NCBI GenBank assembly: GCA_018608625.1
Contig: JABAZC010000033.1
Location: 1-59,898, forward strand
Direction: 5' to 3'
From: Flavobacteriaceae bacterium
GTDB taxonomy: Bacteria; Bacteroidota; Bacteroidia; Flavobacteriales; Flavobacteriaceae
Length of the DNA: 59,898 bases
The notes beneath the pieces are model-generated. The model made no database searches. It had not been told where the DNA came from and worked only from the letters and a program-made list of their open reading frames with translations. The translations under genes were made by a program, and so were the position numbers. The number at the start of each line of letters is the position of its first letter. Positions within the stretch are counted from its first letter, which is position 1. Of the stretch, positions 17,695-26,349 are shown piece after piece.

Positions 17695-18463
17695 TGAAAG
17701 TCCAGTTATTTAATTCTTTTATGTAGTGGTGAGCTGTTAAGTCATATTGTACTGGGACGACGGATATATAGCCATTTTCAAGCGCCCATTCATCAGTGTC
17801 CTCCCCTTTATCTAAGTTTTTAAATTCCCCAGTTAGCCAATAGTAGTCTCTTCCTATCGGGGTTTGACGTTTGTCAAATTTTTCAACCCAATTTGCATTG
17901 GCTTGACGACAGACGCGAATGCCCTTAATATCGTTTTTTAATAGTTTTGGAAAATTAACATTCAGAATAATCCCTTTTTGTAATCCTTGGGTCAACACTT
18001 GATTCGTAATAGTTTTAATAAATGATTCTATTTGACTAAAATCAGCTTCCCAGTTATAGTCTAAGAGCGAAAAACCAATAGACGGAATTCCTTCCATCCC
18101 TGCTTCAATAGCTGCGCTCATAGTTCCTGAGTAAACAACATTAATAGAAGAGTTTGACCCGTGATTAACGCCAGAAACACAAAGATCTGGTCTGCGATCT
18201 AAAAGTTCATGAACTGCGATTTTCACACAATCAGCAGGGGTTCCTGAAGTGCTGTATTCTGTTTGTAGACCATTGTCAATTTGCTCTTTTTTACAATAAA
18301 GTGTATCATTAATAGTAATGGCATGTCCCATTGCACTTTGTGGACTGTCTGGAGCAACGACAATTACATCTCCAATAGTGTTCATGACTTTGATTAGTGT
18401 TCGCAGCCCAGGAGCTGTAATCCCATCGTCATTAGTCACCAAAATTAAAGGTCTTTTTGTCAT
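17687..18463 (-). CDS. surE: 5'/3'-nucleotidase SurE
   Basis: SurE is a metal-dependent phosphatase acting on nucleoside monophosphates. The 258-residue protein has all the metal-site motifs: N-D-D at 11-13 in LVTNDDGITAPG, serine 43 in PDSPQSAMGH, and asparagine 100 in SGVNHGSNSS, followed by VVYSGTMSAAIEAG. Length matches the family. It is the first gene of a surE, small membrane protein, lpxB unit. A TAnnTTTG word lies about 25 bases upstream of its ATG. Confidence 0.96.
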   Translation of the reverse strand: MTKRPLILVTNDDGITAPGLRTLIKVMNTIGDVIVVAPDSPQSAMGHAITINDTLYCKKEQIDNGLQTEYSTSGTPADCVKIAVHELLDRRPDLCVSGVNHGSNSSINVVYSGTMSAAIEAGMEGIPSIGFSLLDYNWEADFSQIESFIKTITNQVLTQGLQKGIILNVNFPKLLKNDIKGIRVCRQANANWVEKFDKRQTPIGRDYYWLTGEFKNLDKGEDTDEWALENGYISVVPVQYDLTAHHYIKELNNWTFNG

Positions 18464-18485
18464 TACTTAGTAGTTAGAGTTGTTA

Positions 18486-18493
18486 CAAAAGTA
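18486..18493 (-). promoter_or_regulatory. Candidate -7 element (TACTTTTG) for surE-lpxB
   Basis: TACTTTTG on the minus strand, 22 bases before the surE ATG, matches TAnnTTTG. A perfect 10-base palindrome AAGCCGGCTT (18520-18529) lies upstream of it, in the shared region with the divergent protease gene, and could be an operator. Confidence 0.5.
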
Positions 18494-18621
18494 CATAAAT
18501 TGTTGCTCATTTGAAGATTAAGCCGGCTTTAACAAAAAATTATTACCGTTAGATTACTTTGGCATTATTTTTTCTTTTACTTTAGGATATTATTTATTTA
18601 GCCAAAAACACACTTCATTTC

Positions 18622-20754
18622 ATGAAACGAAATATCAATATTTTTTTAGTGTCACTTCTAATTGCTTTTGCGTCTTGTAGTTTTACCTCCAAGTCCTTTG
18701 ATGATGATCCAGACAAGGATAAGTTGTTAATGCAATTAATTACTTACTTACTTGAACAAGGTCATTTTGAGCCTAAAGTCATAAATGATGAGTTGTCTGT
18801 GGGTGTGTATACTAGTTTTTTAGACCAAATTGATCCTTTTAAAAATTATTTCATACAGTCAGATATCAATGAGTTTGAACAATTCAAAACAGAGTTGGAT
18901 GATCAGATTTTGGCCCACGATGTAAGTTTCTTTAACTTAGTATACGATCGTTTTTTAGTTCGTTTTGAAGATTCAAAAAACAGGTATTCTAAGGTTTTAG
19001 AACTTCCTTTTGATTTTAACTTAGAAGAAGAGTTTTCAACAGATTATGAAAACAGTCCCTACGTAAAAACTAAATCACAAATGTTTAACAGGTGGCGTAA
19101 ACAATTAAAGTTTTATACAATTTCAAATTACCATGATTTAATTATGGCTGAAAATAAACTTAAAGAATCAGATGAAAATTATACTTCTAAGCCGCTTTTA
19201 GAAATTGAAAGTGAAGCGAGAGCCTCTATTTTAAAAACAATGTCAGAGAACTTCTCCGTTTTAGAAGATATCAGACGACAAGACTGGTTATCAGTTTATA
19301 TAAATGCTATTGCTGAAGAGTTTGATCCACATACTTTTTATTTTGCTCCTAGTGACAAAGACAGATTTGATGCGCAAATGGCCGGTAAATACGAAGGTAT
19401 TGGTGCGCGTCTTCAAAAGCGAATGGACGAGATTACAATCACAGAGCTTATTTCTGGAGGTTCTGCTTGGCGCCAAGATAAATTAGAAGTTGGAGATGCT
19501 ATTATGAAAGTCAGACAAGAAGATGAAGAAGAGGCCGTCAATGTAGTCGGGATGCGATTGGATGATGCTGTAAAACTGATTAAAGGTCCCAAAGGATCTA
19601 ATGTAATTCTAACACTTAAAAAAGTAGATGGTACTATTGAAGATTTAAGCATCCCAAGAGATGAAATTTTGCTCGAAGAAACCTATGCAAAGTCTACTAA
19701 AGTGGTTAAAGATGGGGTCACATTTGGAGTCATTAATCTACCTAAATTTTACATAGATTTTCAGGACTACAACAGCAGAAATGCAGCTACAGATGTTAAA
19801 AAAGAAATAGAACTTCTAAAAACAGAAGGTATGGAAGGTTTAGTTTTAGACTTAAGAAATAATGGTGGAGGTTCTCTCAAAACAGTTGTTGATATTGGAG
19901 GGTTGTTTATTGATAAAGGCCCAATAGTTCAAGTCCGCTCTACTGGTGATGATAAAGAAGTTCTAGAAGATAAACAACGAGGTATTGAATGGGATGGACC
20001 ACTTGTTATTTTGGTAAATGAATTGTCGGCCTCTGCATCGGAAATCTTAGCTGCAGCGATGCAAGATTATAAACGCGCCATTGTTATAGGTAGTAAACAA
20101 ACATATGGAAAAGGTACAGTTCAAAACATTGTAGATTTAAACCGGATGATCAAAGCAAATACAAATGGAGATATGGGTGCGTTTAAATTTACTACTCAGA
20201 AATACTATCGTATTAACGGGGGGTCTACCCAACTAGAAGGTGTTAAAAGCGATGTAGTAGTGCCAGGTCGTTTTAGTTATATCGAGATGGGGGAAAGAGA
20301 GCAAGACAATCCATTAGAATGGGATGAAATTGAACCTGCAAATTATACGGTTTGGCAAAACTCTTTTAATTATGAAACTATAATTGAAAATAGCAAGAGC
20401 CGATTAAATTCAAGTTTAGAAATAAAGCTTATTGATGAGAACGCCCGTTGGATTAAAACCATCAGAGATAATGACGTTTATCAACTTAATTTTGATAAAT
20501 ATTCTCAAAATATTGATTTAAATGAGTTGGAATCCAAGCGTTTTGAGGATTTGTCTGACTACCAGTCAGATCTAACTTTTGAGCCGTTGTTATATGAGTT
20601 ACCAATTATGGAACAAGATTCTGTTTTTAAAATTAATAGAAATCGTTGGCATGAAAACCTTGCTAAGGATATCTATATGGAAGAAGCTCTGAATGTTTTA
20701 AATGATTTAAAAAATTCTTACAGTACAAATAATACAGCACAGCTTAAAGATTAA
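18622..20754 (+). CDS. prc: Carboxy-terminal processing (tail-specific) protease, S41 family
   Basis: This periplasmic protease degrades proteins from their C-terminal tails. The 710-residue protein has a probable lipoprotein signal (LLIAFASC, cysteine 20) and a long N-terminal helical region. A PDZ domain follows (about 240-330, containing GIGARLQKRMDEITITEL). The S41 catalytic domain has serine 471 in ELSASASEI, aspartate 482 and lysine 497 in QTYGKGT, corresponding to the E. coli Prc serine/lysine dyad. The size and C-terminal DUF3340-like extension match Prc. A permease gene starts six bases after the stop. Confidence 0.94.
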   Translation: MKRNINIFLVSLLIAFASCSFTSKSFDDDPDKDKLLMQLITYLLEQGHFEPKVINDELSVGVYTSFLDQIDPFKNYFIQSDINEFEQFKTELDDQILAHDVSFFNLVYDRFLVRFEDSKNRYSKVLELPFDFNLEEEFSTDYENSPYVKTKSQMFNRWRKQLKFYTISNYHDLIMAENKLKESDENYTSKPLLEIESEARASILKTMSENFSVLEDIRRQDWLSVYINAIAEEFDPHTFYFAPSDKDRFDAQMAGKYEGIGARLQKRMDEITITELISGGSAWRQDKLEVGDAIMKVRQEDEEEAVNVVGMRLDDAVKLIKGPKGSNVILTLKKVDGTIEDLSIPRDEILLEETYAKSTKVVKDGVTFGVINLPKFYIDFQDYNSRNAATDVKKEIELLKTEGMEGLVLDLRNNGGGSLKTVVDIGGLFIDKGPIVQVRSTGDDKEVLEDKQRGIEWDGPLVILVNELSASASEILAAAMQDYKRAIVIGSKQTYGKGTVQNIVDLNRMIKANTNGDMGAFKFTTQKYYRINGGSTQLEGVKSDVVVPGRFSYIEMGEREQDNPLEWDEIEPANYTVWQNSFNYETIIENSKSRLNSSLEIKLIDENARWIKTIRDNDVYQLNFDKYSQNIDLNELESKRFEDLSDYQSDLTFEPLLYELPIMEQDSVFKINRNRWHENLAKDIYMEEALNVLNDLKNSYSTNNTAQLKD

Positions 20755-20760
20755 TTAGTT

Positions 20761-21849
20761 ATGCATAAACAAGGACTAACGAGTTTAGCACTTCAGAAAT
20801 TCAAAAAAAGTTTCTGGGGTGTGTTTAGTTTTTGGTTTATTGTATTTATGGCGTTTATCTCAGTTTTCGCTTACGTTTTAGCACCTGATTCTTCCCAGTA
20901 TGCAAATCAAATGCATTTGTCAATTCATTCCAAGTCCCCCGGCTTTTCAGTTAAAATGCTAACTATTCCTAATCCAATAAACGAGGATCAGCACTTATTT
21001 AATCGTTTGTTTTTGGGCGATTTAAACCCAGCTATAGAAATCCCAGTATCCACTCATCGTTTCGACTCTAATCATGTTTATTATACAGAGTATGGTTCAG
21101 AAGGTCTTAAAGGATTACAAAAGTCTATTAAATTCTCTTTAGATCCCACAAGCTCATTACAGCCTTTTATAACACAAAGAACATTTTACTTTGGAACCGA
21201 TAAGTACGGTCGAGATCTTTTAAGTCGAATTTTAGTAGGGGCAAGAATTTCATTTTCAATTGGTTTTGTAGCGGTTTTTATATCCCTCTTAATCGGACTC
21301 TTCTTGGGGAGTATTGCAGGTTATTTTGGAGGAAAGTGGGATACTCTTATTATGTGGGTAATTAATGTGACATGGTCCATTCCTACCTTGCTGTTGGTAA
21401 TTGCAATTACACTGGCTTTAGGAAAAGGTTTTTGGCAGGTATTTATAGCTGTTGGACTCACAATGTGGGTAGAGGTTGCAAGAATTGTAAGAGGGCAGGT
21501 GATGAGCGTTAAAGAATTACAGTACGTGACTGCTGCACGCGCATTAGGATTTACAGATTTTAGAATTATTGTAAAACATATTTTACCAAATATTTTAGCT
21601 CCGGTTATTGTTATTTCAGCCGCTAATTTTGCTGCGGCTATTCTCATTGAAAGTGGACTTAGTTTTTTAGGAATTGGTGCACAGCCTCCAATGTCGAGTT
21701 GGGGTGCTATGATTAAGGATCATTATAATTATATTATTTTAGGAAAACCCTATTTGGCACTCATCCCTGGGCTCTGTATCATGAGCTTAGTAATGGCTTT
21801 CATGCTCATAGGGAATACTTTGAGAGACGCTTTAGATGTTAAGGCTTAG
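20761..21849 (+). CDS. DppC/OppC-type ABC transporter permease (orphan)
   Basis: The protein (362 residues) is an inner-membrane permease of peptide/nickel ABC importers. It has an N-terminal membrane helix (about 19-40), then a long periplasmic insertion (about 42-145). The family segment FGTDKYGRDLLSRILVGARIS follows, and then five helices with the EAA loop ARALGFTDFRIIVKHILPN. No DppB partner, ATPase or binding protein is nearby. It follows the tail-specific protease gene by six bases. Its end overlaps the convergent DUF4136 gene by 11 bases. Confidence 0.88.
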   Translation: MHKQGLTSLALQKFKKSFWGVFSFWFIVFMAFISVFAYVLAPDSSQYANQMHLSIHSKSPGFSVKMLTIPNPINEDQHLFNRLFLGDLNPAIEIPVSTHRFDSNHVYYTEYGSEGLKGLQKSIKFSLDPTSSLQPFITQRTFYFGTDKYGRDLLSRILVGARISFSIGFVAVFISLLIGLFLGSIAGYFGGKWDTLIMWVINVTWSIPTLLLVIAITLALGKGFWQVFIAVGLTMWVEVARIVRGQVMSVKELQYVTAARALGFTDFRIIVKHILPNILAPVIVISAANFAAAILIESGLSFLGIGAQPPMSSWGAMIKDHYNYIILGKPYLALIPGLCIMSLVMAFMLIGNTLRDALDVKA

Positions 21850-22381
21850 CCTTTATTTCTGGAGGGTAATTTTCCAAGATAGAAGTCACAAAAGAATGTA
21901 TTAATTCTTCTTTTTTGTTGACACTGGCAGTCAGAGATCCTTTTCCAACACCCTGCCAAATAAGTTCTTTATTGTTAGTTTCTATAATGTCAATAAACAA
22001 AGTACCTTGTTGAGAGTTTGAAACATTTACTTGTGATCCCATAAAAGGACCCCATCCATATCCCATTCCCCCAAAATAATTAAAACGATTATTATTATAA
22101 ATATTCACTTGCTGTCTTTCTTTAGTGAAAAAGTTAATAATTAAATCTGGAGTTTCGGACATAGTAAACCCTTTTTCAATAAGCACAGTCTCAATAGATC
22201 TTAAGATTCTGCGTTTGTCCAAATCGTTAATTTTAGCACGGTCGATTCCTTCTTTTAAAAACCCAAAAGTCTTGAAAGATTTAAACTGAGCTGATTTGTC
22301 ATAATCAACTGCAACTCTTACTGATTGACAAGAAGTTAAAAATAATACAAATGCTAATAAATAAGTAATCTTGTTTTTCAT
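21839..22381 (-). CDS. DUF4136 lipoprotein
   Basis: The protein (180 residues) has a lipoprotein signal (MKNKITYLLAFVLFLTSC, cysteine 18). It then shows the DUF4136 pattern: VDYDKSAQFKSFKTFGFLKEG near the start, a central region rich in asparagine, glycine and tyrosine (NNRFNYFGGMGYGWGPF), and GTLFIDIIETNNKELIWQGVG. DUF4136 lipoproteins are common in Bacteroidota envelopes and have no assigned activity. The gene starts ten bases after hutU and overlaps the end of the convergent permease gene by 11 bases. Confidence 0.85.
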   Translation of the reverse strand: MKNKITYLLAFVLFLTSCQSVRVAVDYDKSAQFKSFKTFGFLKEGIDRAKINDLDKRRILRSIETVLIEKGFTMSETPDLIINFFTKERQQVNIYNNNRFNYFGGMGYGWGPFMGSQVNVSNSQQGTLFIDIIETNNKELIWQGVGKGSLTASVNKKEELIHSFVTSILENYPPEIKAKP

Positions 22382-22391
22382 ATAAATTTAT

Positions 22392-24392
22392 TTAAAGGTT
22401 ATTTAAAAGAGTATCATCAACAGAGTTAGGTATAGTTACTCTTAACATTGGTTCCGATTCCATTGCCCGTTTAATTGCAAATGTTGCTTCTTTATTTCGT
22501 GCCCAATTTCGTCTTGCAATTCCATTGTTGACATCCCAAAATAACATAGACTTTATTCGTCTCTCTGATTCCTCACTACCATCAAGAACCATACCAAAGC
22601 CCCCATTTATGACCTCACCCCAGCCTACACCACCACCATTATGGATACTTACCCATGTAGCCCCTCTAAAGCTATCTCCTATCACATTTTGAATGGCCAT
22701 ATCAGCTGTAAATTGTGAACCATCATAAATATTACTAGTTTCTCTGTAGGGAGAGTCAGTCCCAGAAACATCATGATGATCACGTCCTAATATCACAGTT
22801 CCAATATCGTTATTGCCAATCGCAGTATTAAAGGCTTCTGCAATTTTCATACGTCCTTCTGCATCTGCATATAAAATTCTTGCTTGTGAACCCACAACTA
22901 ATTTATGTTCTTGCGCACCTTTTATCCATTTGATATTATCTGTCATCTGCTGCTGAATTTCTTCAGGGGCTTCTTTTTTTAAATCCTCGAGAACTTCACA
23001 GGCAATCGCATCTGTTTTTGCGAGGTCTTCAATGGAACCAGAAGCACAGACCCATCTAAAGGGACCAAACCCATAATCAAAACACATAGGTCCCATAATA
23101 TCCTGAACATAACTAGGGTATTTAAAATCCACACCATTTTCAGCCATAATATCAGCACCTGCTCTAGAGGCTTCTAATAAAAACGCATTTCCATAGTCAA
23201 AAAAATAAGTACCTTTATCCGTATGTTTTTGAACAATTTCTGCATGTTTTCTTAAAGATTCTTTTACTTTTTCTTTAAATAGTCCGGGGTCTGAGACCAT
23301 CAGTTCATTGGCTTCTTGATAATCCAATCCAACAGGATAGTAGCCCCCTGCCCATGGATTGTGAAGAGATGTTTGGTCACTTCCCAAGTCGACATGGATA
23401 TTCGAAGTGTAAAAGGCCTCCCATACGTCTATAACATTTCCTAAGTAAGCAAGCGATTTAATTTCTTTATTTTTCTGCGCTTTCTGGACGCGTTCAACCA
23501 ACGAATTTATATCAGTAAAAACTTCATCTACCCAACCTTGAGAATGTCTTGTGTAGAGGGCTTTTTCGTTAATTTCTGCACAAACAGTAATACAGCCGGC
23601 TATATTTCCAGCTTTAGGTTGGGCACCACTCATTCCTCCTAGTCCAGCGGTTAAAAAAATATTTCCAAGAGGCGGTTTTTTTATTTTTCTAAAAGCATTT
23701 AGGATTGTGATTGTAGTTCCGTGGACAATCCCTTGCGGGCCAATATACATATAGCTACCTGCAGTCATTTGTCCATATTGCGTGACTCCCAGTGCATTAA
23801 ATCGCTCCCAGTCGTCTGGTTTTGAGTAGTTTGGGATCATCATACCGTTAGTAACGACCACTCTTGGAGCTTCTCTGTGAGATGGAAATAGACCCATTGG
23901 GTGGCCCGAATACATGACTAGGGTTTGTGTATCTGTCATTTGTGCTAAATACTGCATTGTTAAACGGTATTGTGCCCAATTGGAAAAAACACTCCCATTA
24001 CCTCCATAAGTAATTAACTCATGAGGATGTTGTGCAATGGCATCATCTAAGTTGTTCTGAATCATTAACATAATGGCAGCCGCTTGTTTACTTTTGGCAG
24101 GATAAGAATCAATAGAACGTGCAATTATTTTATGAGTTGGGCGGTACCGATACATGTAAATTCGCCCATAAGTATCCAGTTCCTGTTTAAATTCTTTTAT
24201 GAGAACTGGGTGGTGTTTTTTGTCAAAATACCGCAACGCATTGATTAGCGCGAGTTTAGTTTCTTCTTTGTTTAAAATTGCTTTTCTTTTAGGCGCATGA
24301 TTATAAGTGCCATCATAGGGTTGGTTTTTAGGTAGGGTCTTAGGGATTCCTTCTAAAATTTCCTCTTCAAATGTAATATCTGTTGTGTTCAA
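22392..24392 (-). CDS. hutU: Urocanate hydratase (TTG start)
   Basis: The enzyme converts urocanate to imidazolone propionate in histidine degradation and uses tightly bound NAD+. The 666-residue protein shows YGGNGSVFSNW, the GLGGMSGAQPKAG nucleotide loop and the highly conserved C-terminal stretch around GRDHHDVSGTDSPYRET and HNGGGVGWGEVINGG. No in-frame ATG precedes the conserved start region. TTG at 24392 overlaps the TGA stop of the upstream DUF5522 gene (TTGA), so I accept TTG with translational coupling. The length is the larger form seen in Bacteroidota. Other hut genes are not in the window. Confidence 0.95.
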   Translation of the reverse strand: MNTTDITFEEEILEGIPKTLPKNQPYDGTYNHAPKRKAILNKEETKLALINALRYFDKKHHPVLIKEFKQELDTYGRIYMYRYRPTHKIIARSIDSYPAKSKQAAAIMLMIQNNLDDAIAQHPHELITYGGNGSVFSNWAQYRLTMQYLAQMTDTQTLVMYSGHPMGLFPSHREAPRVVVTNGMMIPNYSKPDDWERFNALGVTQYGQMTAGSYMYIGPQGIVHGTTITILNAFRKIKKPPLGNIFLTAGLGGMSGAQPKAGNIAGCITVCAEINEKALYTRHSQGWVDEVFTDINSLVERVQKAQKNKEIKSLAYLGNVIDVWEAFYTSNIHVDLGSDQTSLHNPWAGGYYPVGLDYQEANELMVSDPGLFKEKVKESLRKHAEIVQKHTDKGTYFFDYGNAFLLEASRAGADIMAENGVDFKYPSYVQDIMGPMCFDYGFGPFRWVCASGSIEDLAKTDAIACEVLEDLKKEAPEEIQQQMTDNIKWIKGAQEHKLVVGSQARILYADAEGRMKIAEAFNTAIGNNDIGTVILGRDHHDVSGTDSPYRETSNIYDGSQFTADMAIQNVIGDSFRGATWVSIHNGGGVGWGEVINGGFGMVLDGSEESERRIKSMLFWDVNNGIARRNWARNKEATFAIKRAMESEPMLRVTIPNSVDDTLLNNL

Positions 24393-24559
24393 TTTGTTTG
24401 TTTTTGTGTATTTGTACGGGAGTTATAGCCATACGGACAATGTTTGCAACCACTCTCACAACAATACCCCCGCTTTAGGTGGTATTGCTCAGTAAAGCAA
24501 CGGTAGCCATCTGGAGTTAAATAGTAATCGCCATCTTCTATAGGGATGTGTTTTTTCAT
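24389..24559 (-). CDS. DUF5522 cysteine-rich mini-protein
   Basis: This 56-residue gene begins with ATG at 24559 and ends with TGA at 24389-24391. The peptide starts MKKHIPIEDGDYYLTPDGYR. It contains six cysteines: one in RCFTEQYHLKRGY and a dense cluster in CCESGCKHCPYGY. This is the DUF5522 pattern, a small family of unknown function that could bind zinc or an iron-sulfur cluster. Its stop overlaps the TTG start of hutU by two bases. A TATATTTG promoter word ends only six bases before the ATG. Family recognition is from memory of the motif. Confidence 0.85.
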   Translation of the reverse strand: MKKHIPIEDGDYYLTPDGYRCFTEQYHLKRGYCCESGCKHCPYGYNSRTNTQKQTN

Positions 24560-24565
24560 GCTCAA

Positions 24566-24573
24566 CAAATATA
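24566..24573 (-). promoter_or_regulatory. Candidate -7 element (TATATTTG) for DUF5522-hutU
   Basis: TATATTTG on the minus strand matches TAnnTTTG and ends six bases before the DUF5522 ATG. The transcript should therefore start at or within a base or two of the ATG and be leaderless or nearly so. The region to 24678 is otherwise AT-rich, with no clear -33 box. Confidence 0.5.
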
Positions 24574-24678
24574 ATATAATATTTATATAAATAGATTTTT
24601 AACAGTTTTCCCTTAAAGCAATCCTTTGAGGGTAAAATCATTAAAGTATTTAGTATTTTTACACTATACTATTTGGTA

Positions 24679-25569
24679 ATGCTCAGAATTAAAACAACAG
24701 AAAATATTCGTCTAAACTTTCAGGTCTCTATCAAGCCTGAATATCTGATTCACCCTACAGTATCGGGAAATAAGTTTAGGAAGCTAAAATATAATTTAGA
24801 GAAAGTGCAGTTGGAAAACTATAAAGGGATTCTGACTTTTGGAGGGGCCTTTTCTAACCATATAGCAGCGACAGCTTCAGCTGGTCAAGAATTGAATATT
24901 CCTACAGTTGGGATCATAAGAGGAGAGGAACTCGTTACTCAAATTGAAAGTAATCCGACGCTTAGGTATGCAAAATCTTGTGGAATGCATTTAGAGTTTG
25001 TATCCAGATCATCCTACAATAAGAAAACAGATCCAGCCTATTTGCTACAATTGTTAGAAACCTTTAAAGATTACTATATCCTCCCTGAAGGAGGAACCAA
25101 TGCACTAGCCATCAAGGGGTGCGAAGAGATTCTTACAGTAAAAGATCAATCTTTTGATATTATCTGCTGTGCAGTAGGGACTGGAGGAACCATAGCAGGT
25201 GTTATTAACGGAAGTTTGTTAACTCAAAAAATTATTGGATTTCCAGCCTTAAAAGGCGAATTTTTAAAGGAAGATATTTGTAAATTTGCGACACAGTCTA
25301 ATTGGGAACTTTGGGGAGACTATCATTTTGGAGGCTACGCAAAAGTAGATTCTAAATTAATTAAGTTTATGAATGATTTTAAGTTGATTTATAACATTCC
25401 ATTAGACCCTGTTTATACAGCTAAAATGATGTATGGTATATTTGAAGGTATTCGTTCTGGAGAAATACCTCAAACAGCCAAGGTTTTGGCAATTCATACT
25501 GGGGGCTTACAAGGGATTGAAGGCATGAATTTAAGGTTGAAGGAAAAAAAACTTGAAGAAATAATATAG
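24679..25569 (+). CDS. PLP-dependent deaminase, ACC deaminase/D-cysteine desulfhydrase family
   Basis: The protein (296 residues from ATG 24679; a TTG two codons upstream is less likely) is a fold-type II PLP enzyme. The N-terminal SGNKFRKLKYNL carries the PLP lysine at residue 32. It is followed by LTFGGAFSNHIAATASAG and the phosphate-binding AVGTGGTIAG loop, all typical of the ACC deaminase/D-cysteine desulfhydrase group. Which substrate is used cannot be told from motifs; D-cysteine desulfhydrase is common in non-plant-associated bacteria. The downstream lipoprotein gene starts two bases after its stop. Confidence 0.88.
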   Translation: MLRIKTTENIRLNFQVSIKPEYLIHPTVSGNKFRKLKYNLEKVQLENYKGILTFGGAFSNHIAATASAGQELNIPTVGIIRGEELVTQIESNPTLRYAKSCGMHLEFVSRSSYNKKTDPAYLLQLLETFKDYYILPEGGTNALAIKGCEEILTVKDQSFDIICCAVGTGGTIAGVINGSLLTQKIIGFPALKGEFLKEDICKFATQSNWELWGDYHFGGYAKVDSKLIKFMNDFKLIYNIPLDPVYTAKMMYGIFEGIRSGEIPQTAKVLAIHTGGLQGIEGMNLRLKEKKLEEII

Positions 25570-25571
25570 AT

Positions 25572-26345
25572 ATGAATCGAATTATTGTTTTAATTTTTGT
25601 GGGATTTTTAATCTCAAGTTGTGGAGCGAGACGTCAATCAAATCCCCGTGAATCGAAATCAAAGACAGTCGTAGTAACTCCTTTAGAATCTGACAAAGAA
25701 ATTAAGACACCTGTTATAAGCACTCCTTTAGAGTACATTTCTTATTTTAAAACGGTGGCTATAAATGAAATGCATCTTTATGGCATCCCAGCGAGCATAA
25801 CATTAGCCCAAGGGATTTTGGAGTCAGGTTCTGGAAAAGGGCGTTTAGCACGCCAGGCAAATAATCATTTTGGAATTAAATGTCATACATGGAATGGAGA
25901 TAGAATTTATCATGATGATGATGAAGCGCAAGAGTGTTTTAGGAAATATAAAGACCCTAATACTTCTTACAGAGATCATTCTGAATTTTTAGCAAATAGA
26001 AAACGATATTCAGGTTTGTTTAAATTGAAAATCACTGATTACAAAGGCTGGGCTAAAGGCCTTCGCAAGGCGGGCTATGCAACAGATCCTAAATATCCTA
26101 AAAAACTTATTAGTCTAATTGAGCGTTACGAGCTTCACAAGTTTGATAAGAATTTTAAAAACAAACATTCAAAAAAGAAGCGGTCTTCTGAAAAAAAAAT
26201 TAAAAGTCATGTGGTGAAAAAAGGAGATACATTATATTCTATTTCTAAATTATACAACACCACAGTTGATGAGATTAAAAAACAAAATAAACTAAACTCA
26301 ACTGAATTGTTAATTGGCCAACAACTCAAAATTTCCACAAACTAA
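25572..26345 (+). CDS. Glucosaminidase-LysM lipoprotein (peptidoglycan hydrolase)
   Basis: The protein (257 residues) has a lipoprotein signal ([11 protein letters not shown]). A glucosaminidase domain (about 55-180) follows, with the catalytic glutamate at residue 84 in [11 protein letters not shown] and the downstream NNHFGIKCH and [14 protein letters not shown] segments. A basic linker leads to a C-terminal LysM domain (about 209-256, [19 protein letters not shown]). It should cut N-acetylglucosaminyl bonds of peptidoglycan in the periplasm. hemL follows after four bases. The architecture matches the FlgJ-like/N-acetylglucosaminidase family of Bacteroidota. Confidence 0.92.
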   Translation: MNRIIVLIFVGFLISSCGARRQSNPRESKSKTVVVTPLESDKEIKTPVISTPLEYISYFKTVAINEMHLYGIPASITLAQGILESGSGKGRLARQANNHFGIKCHTWNGDRIYHDDDEAQECFRKYKDPNTSYRDHSEFLANRKRYSGLFKLKITDYKGWAKGLRKAGYATDPKYPKKLISLIERYELHKFDKNFKNKHSKKKRSSEKKIKSHVVKKGDTLYSISKLYNTTVDEIKKQNKLNSTELLIGQQLKISTN

Positions 26346-26349
26346 TTTT

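Noticed and set aside
26314-26349. Upstream extension of the hemL frame
   Set aside because: It lies inside the LysM gene, and the HemL N-terminus is recognised from 26350.
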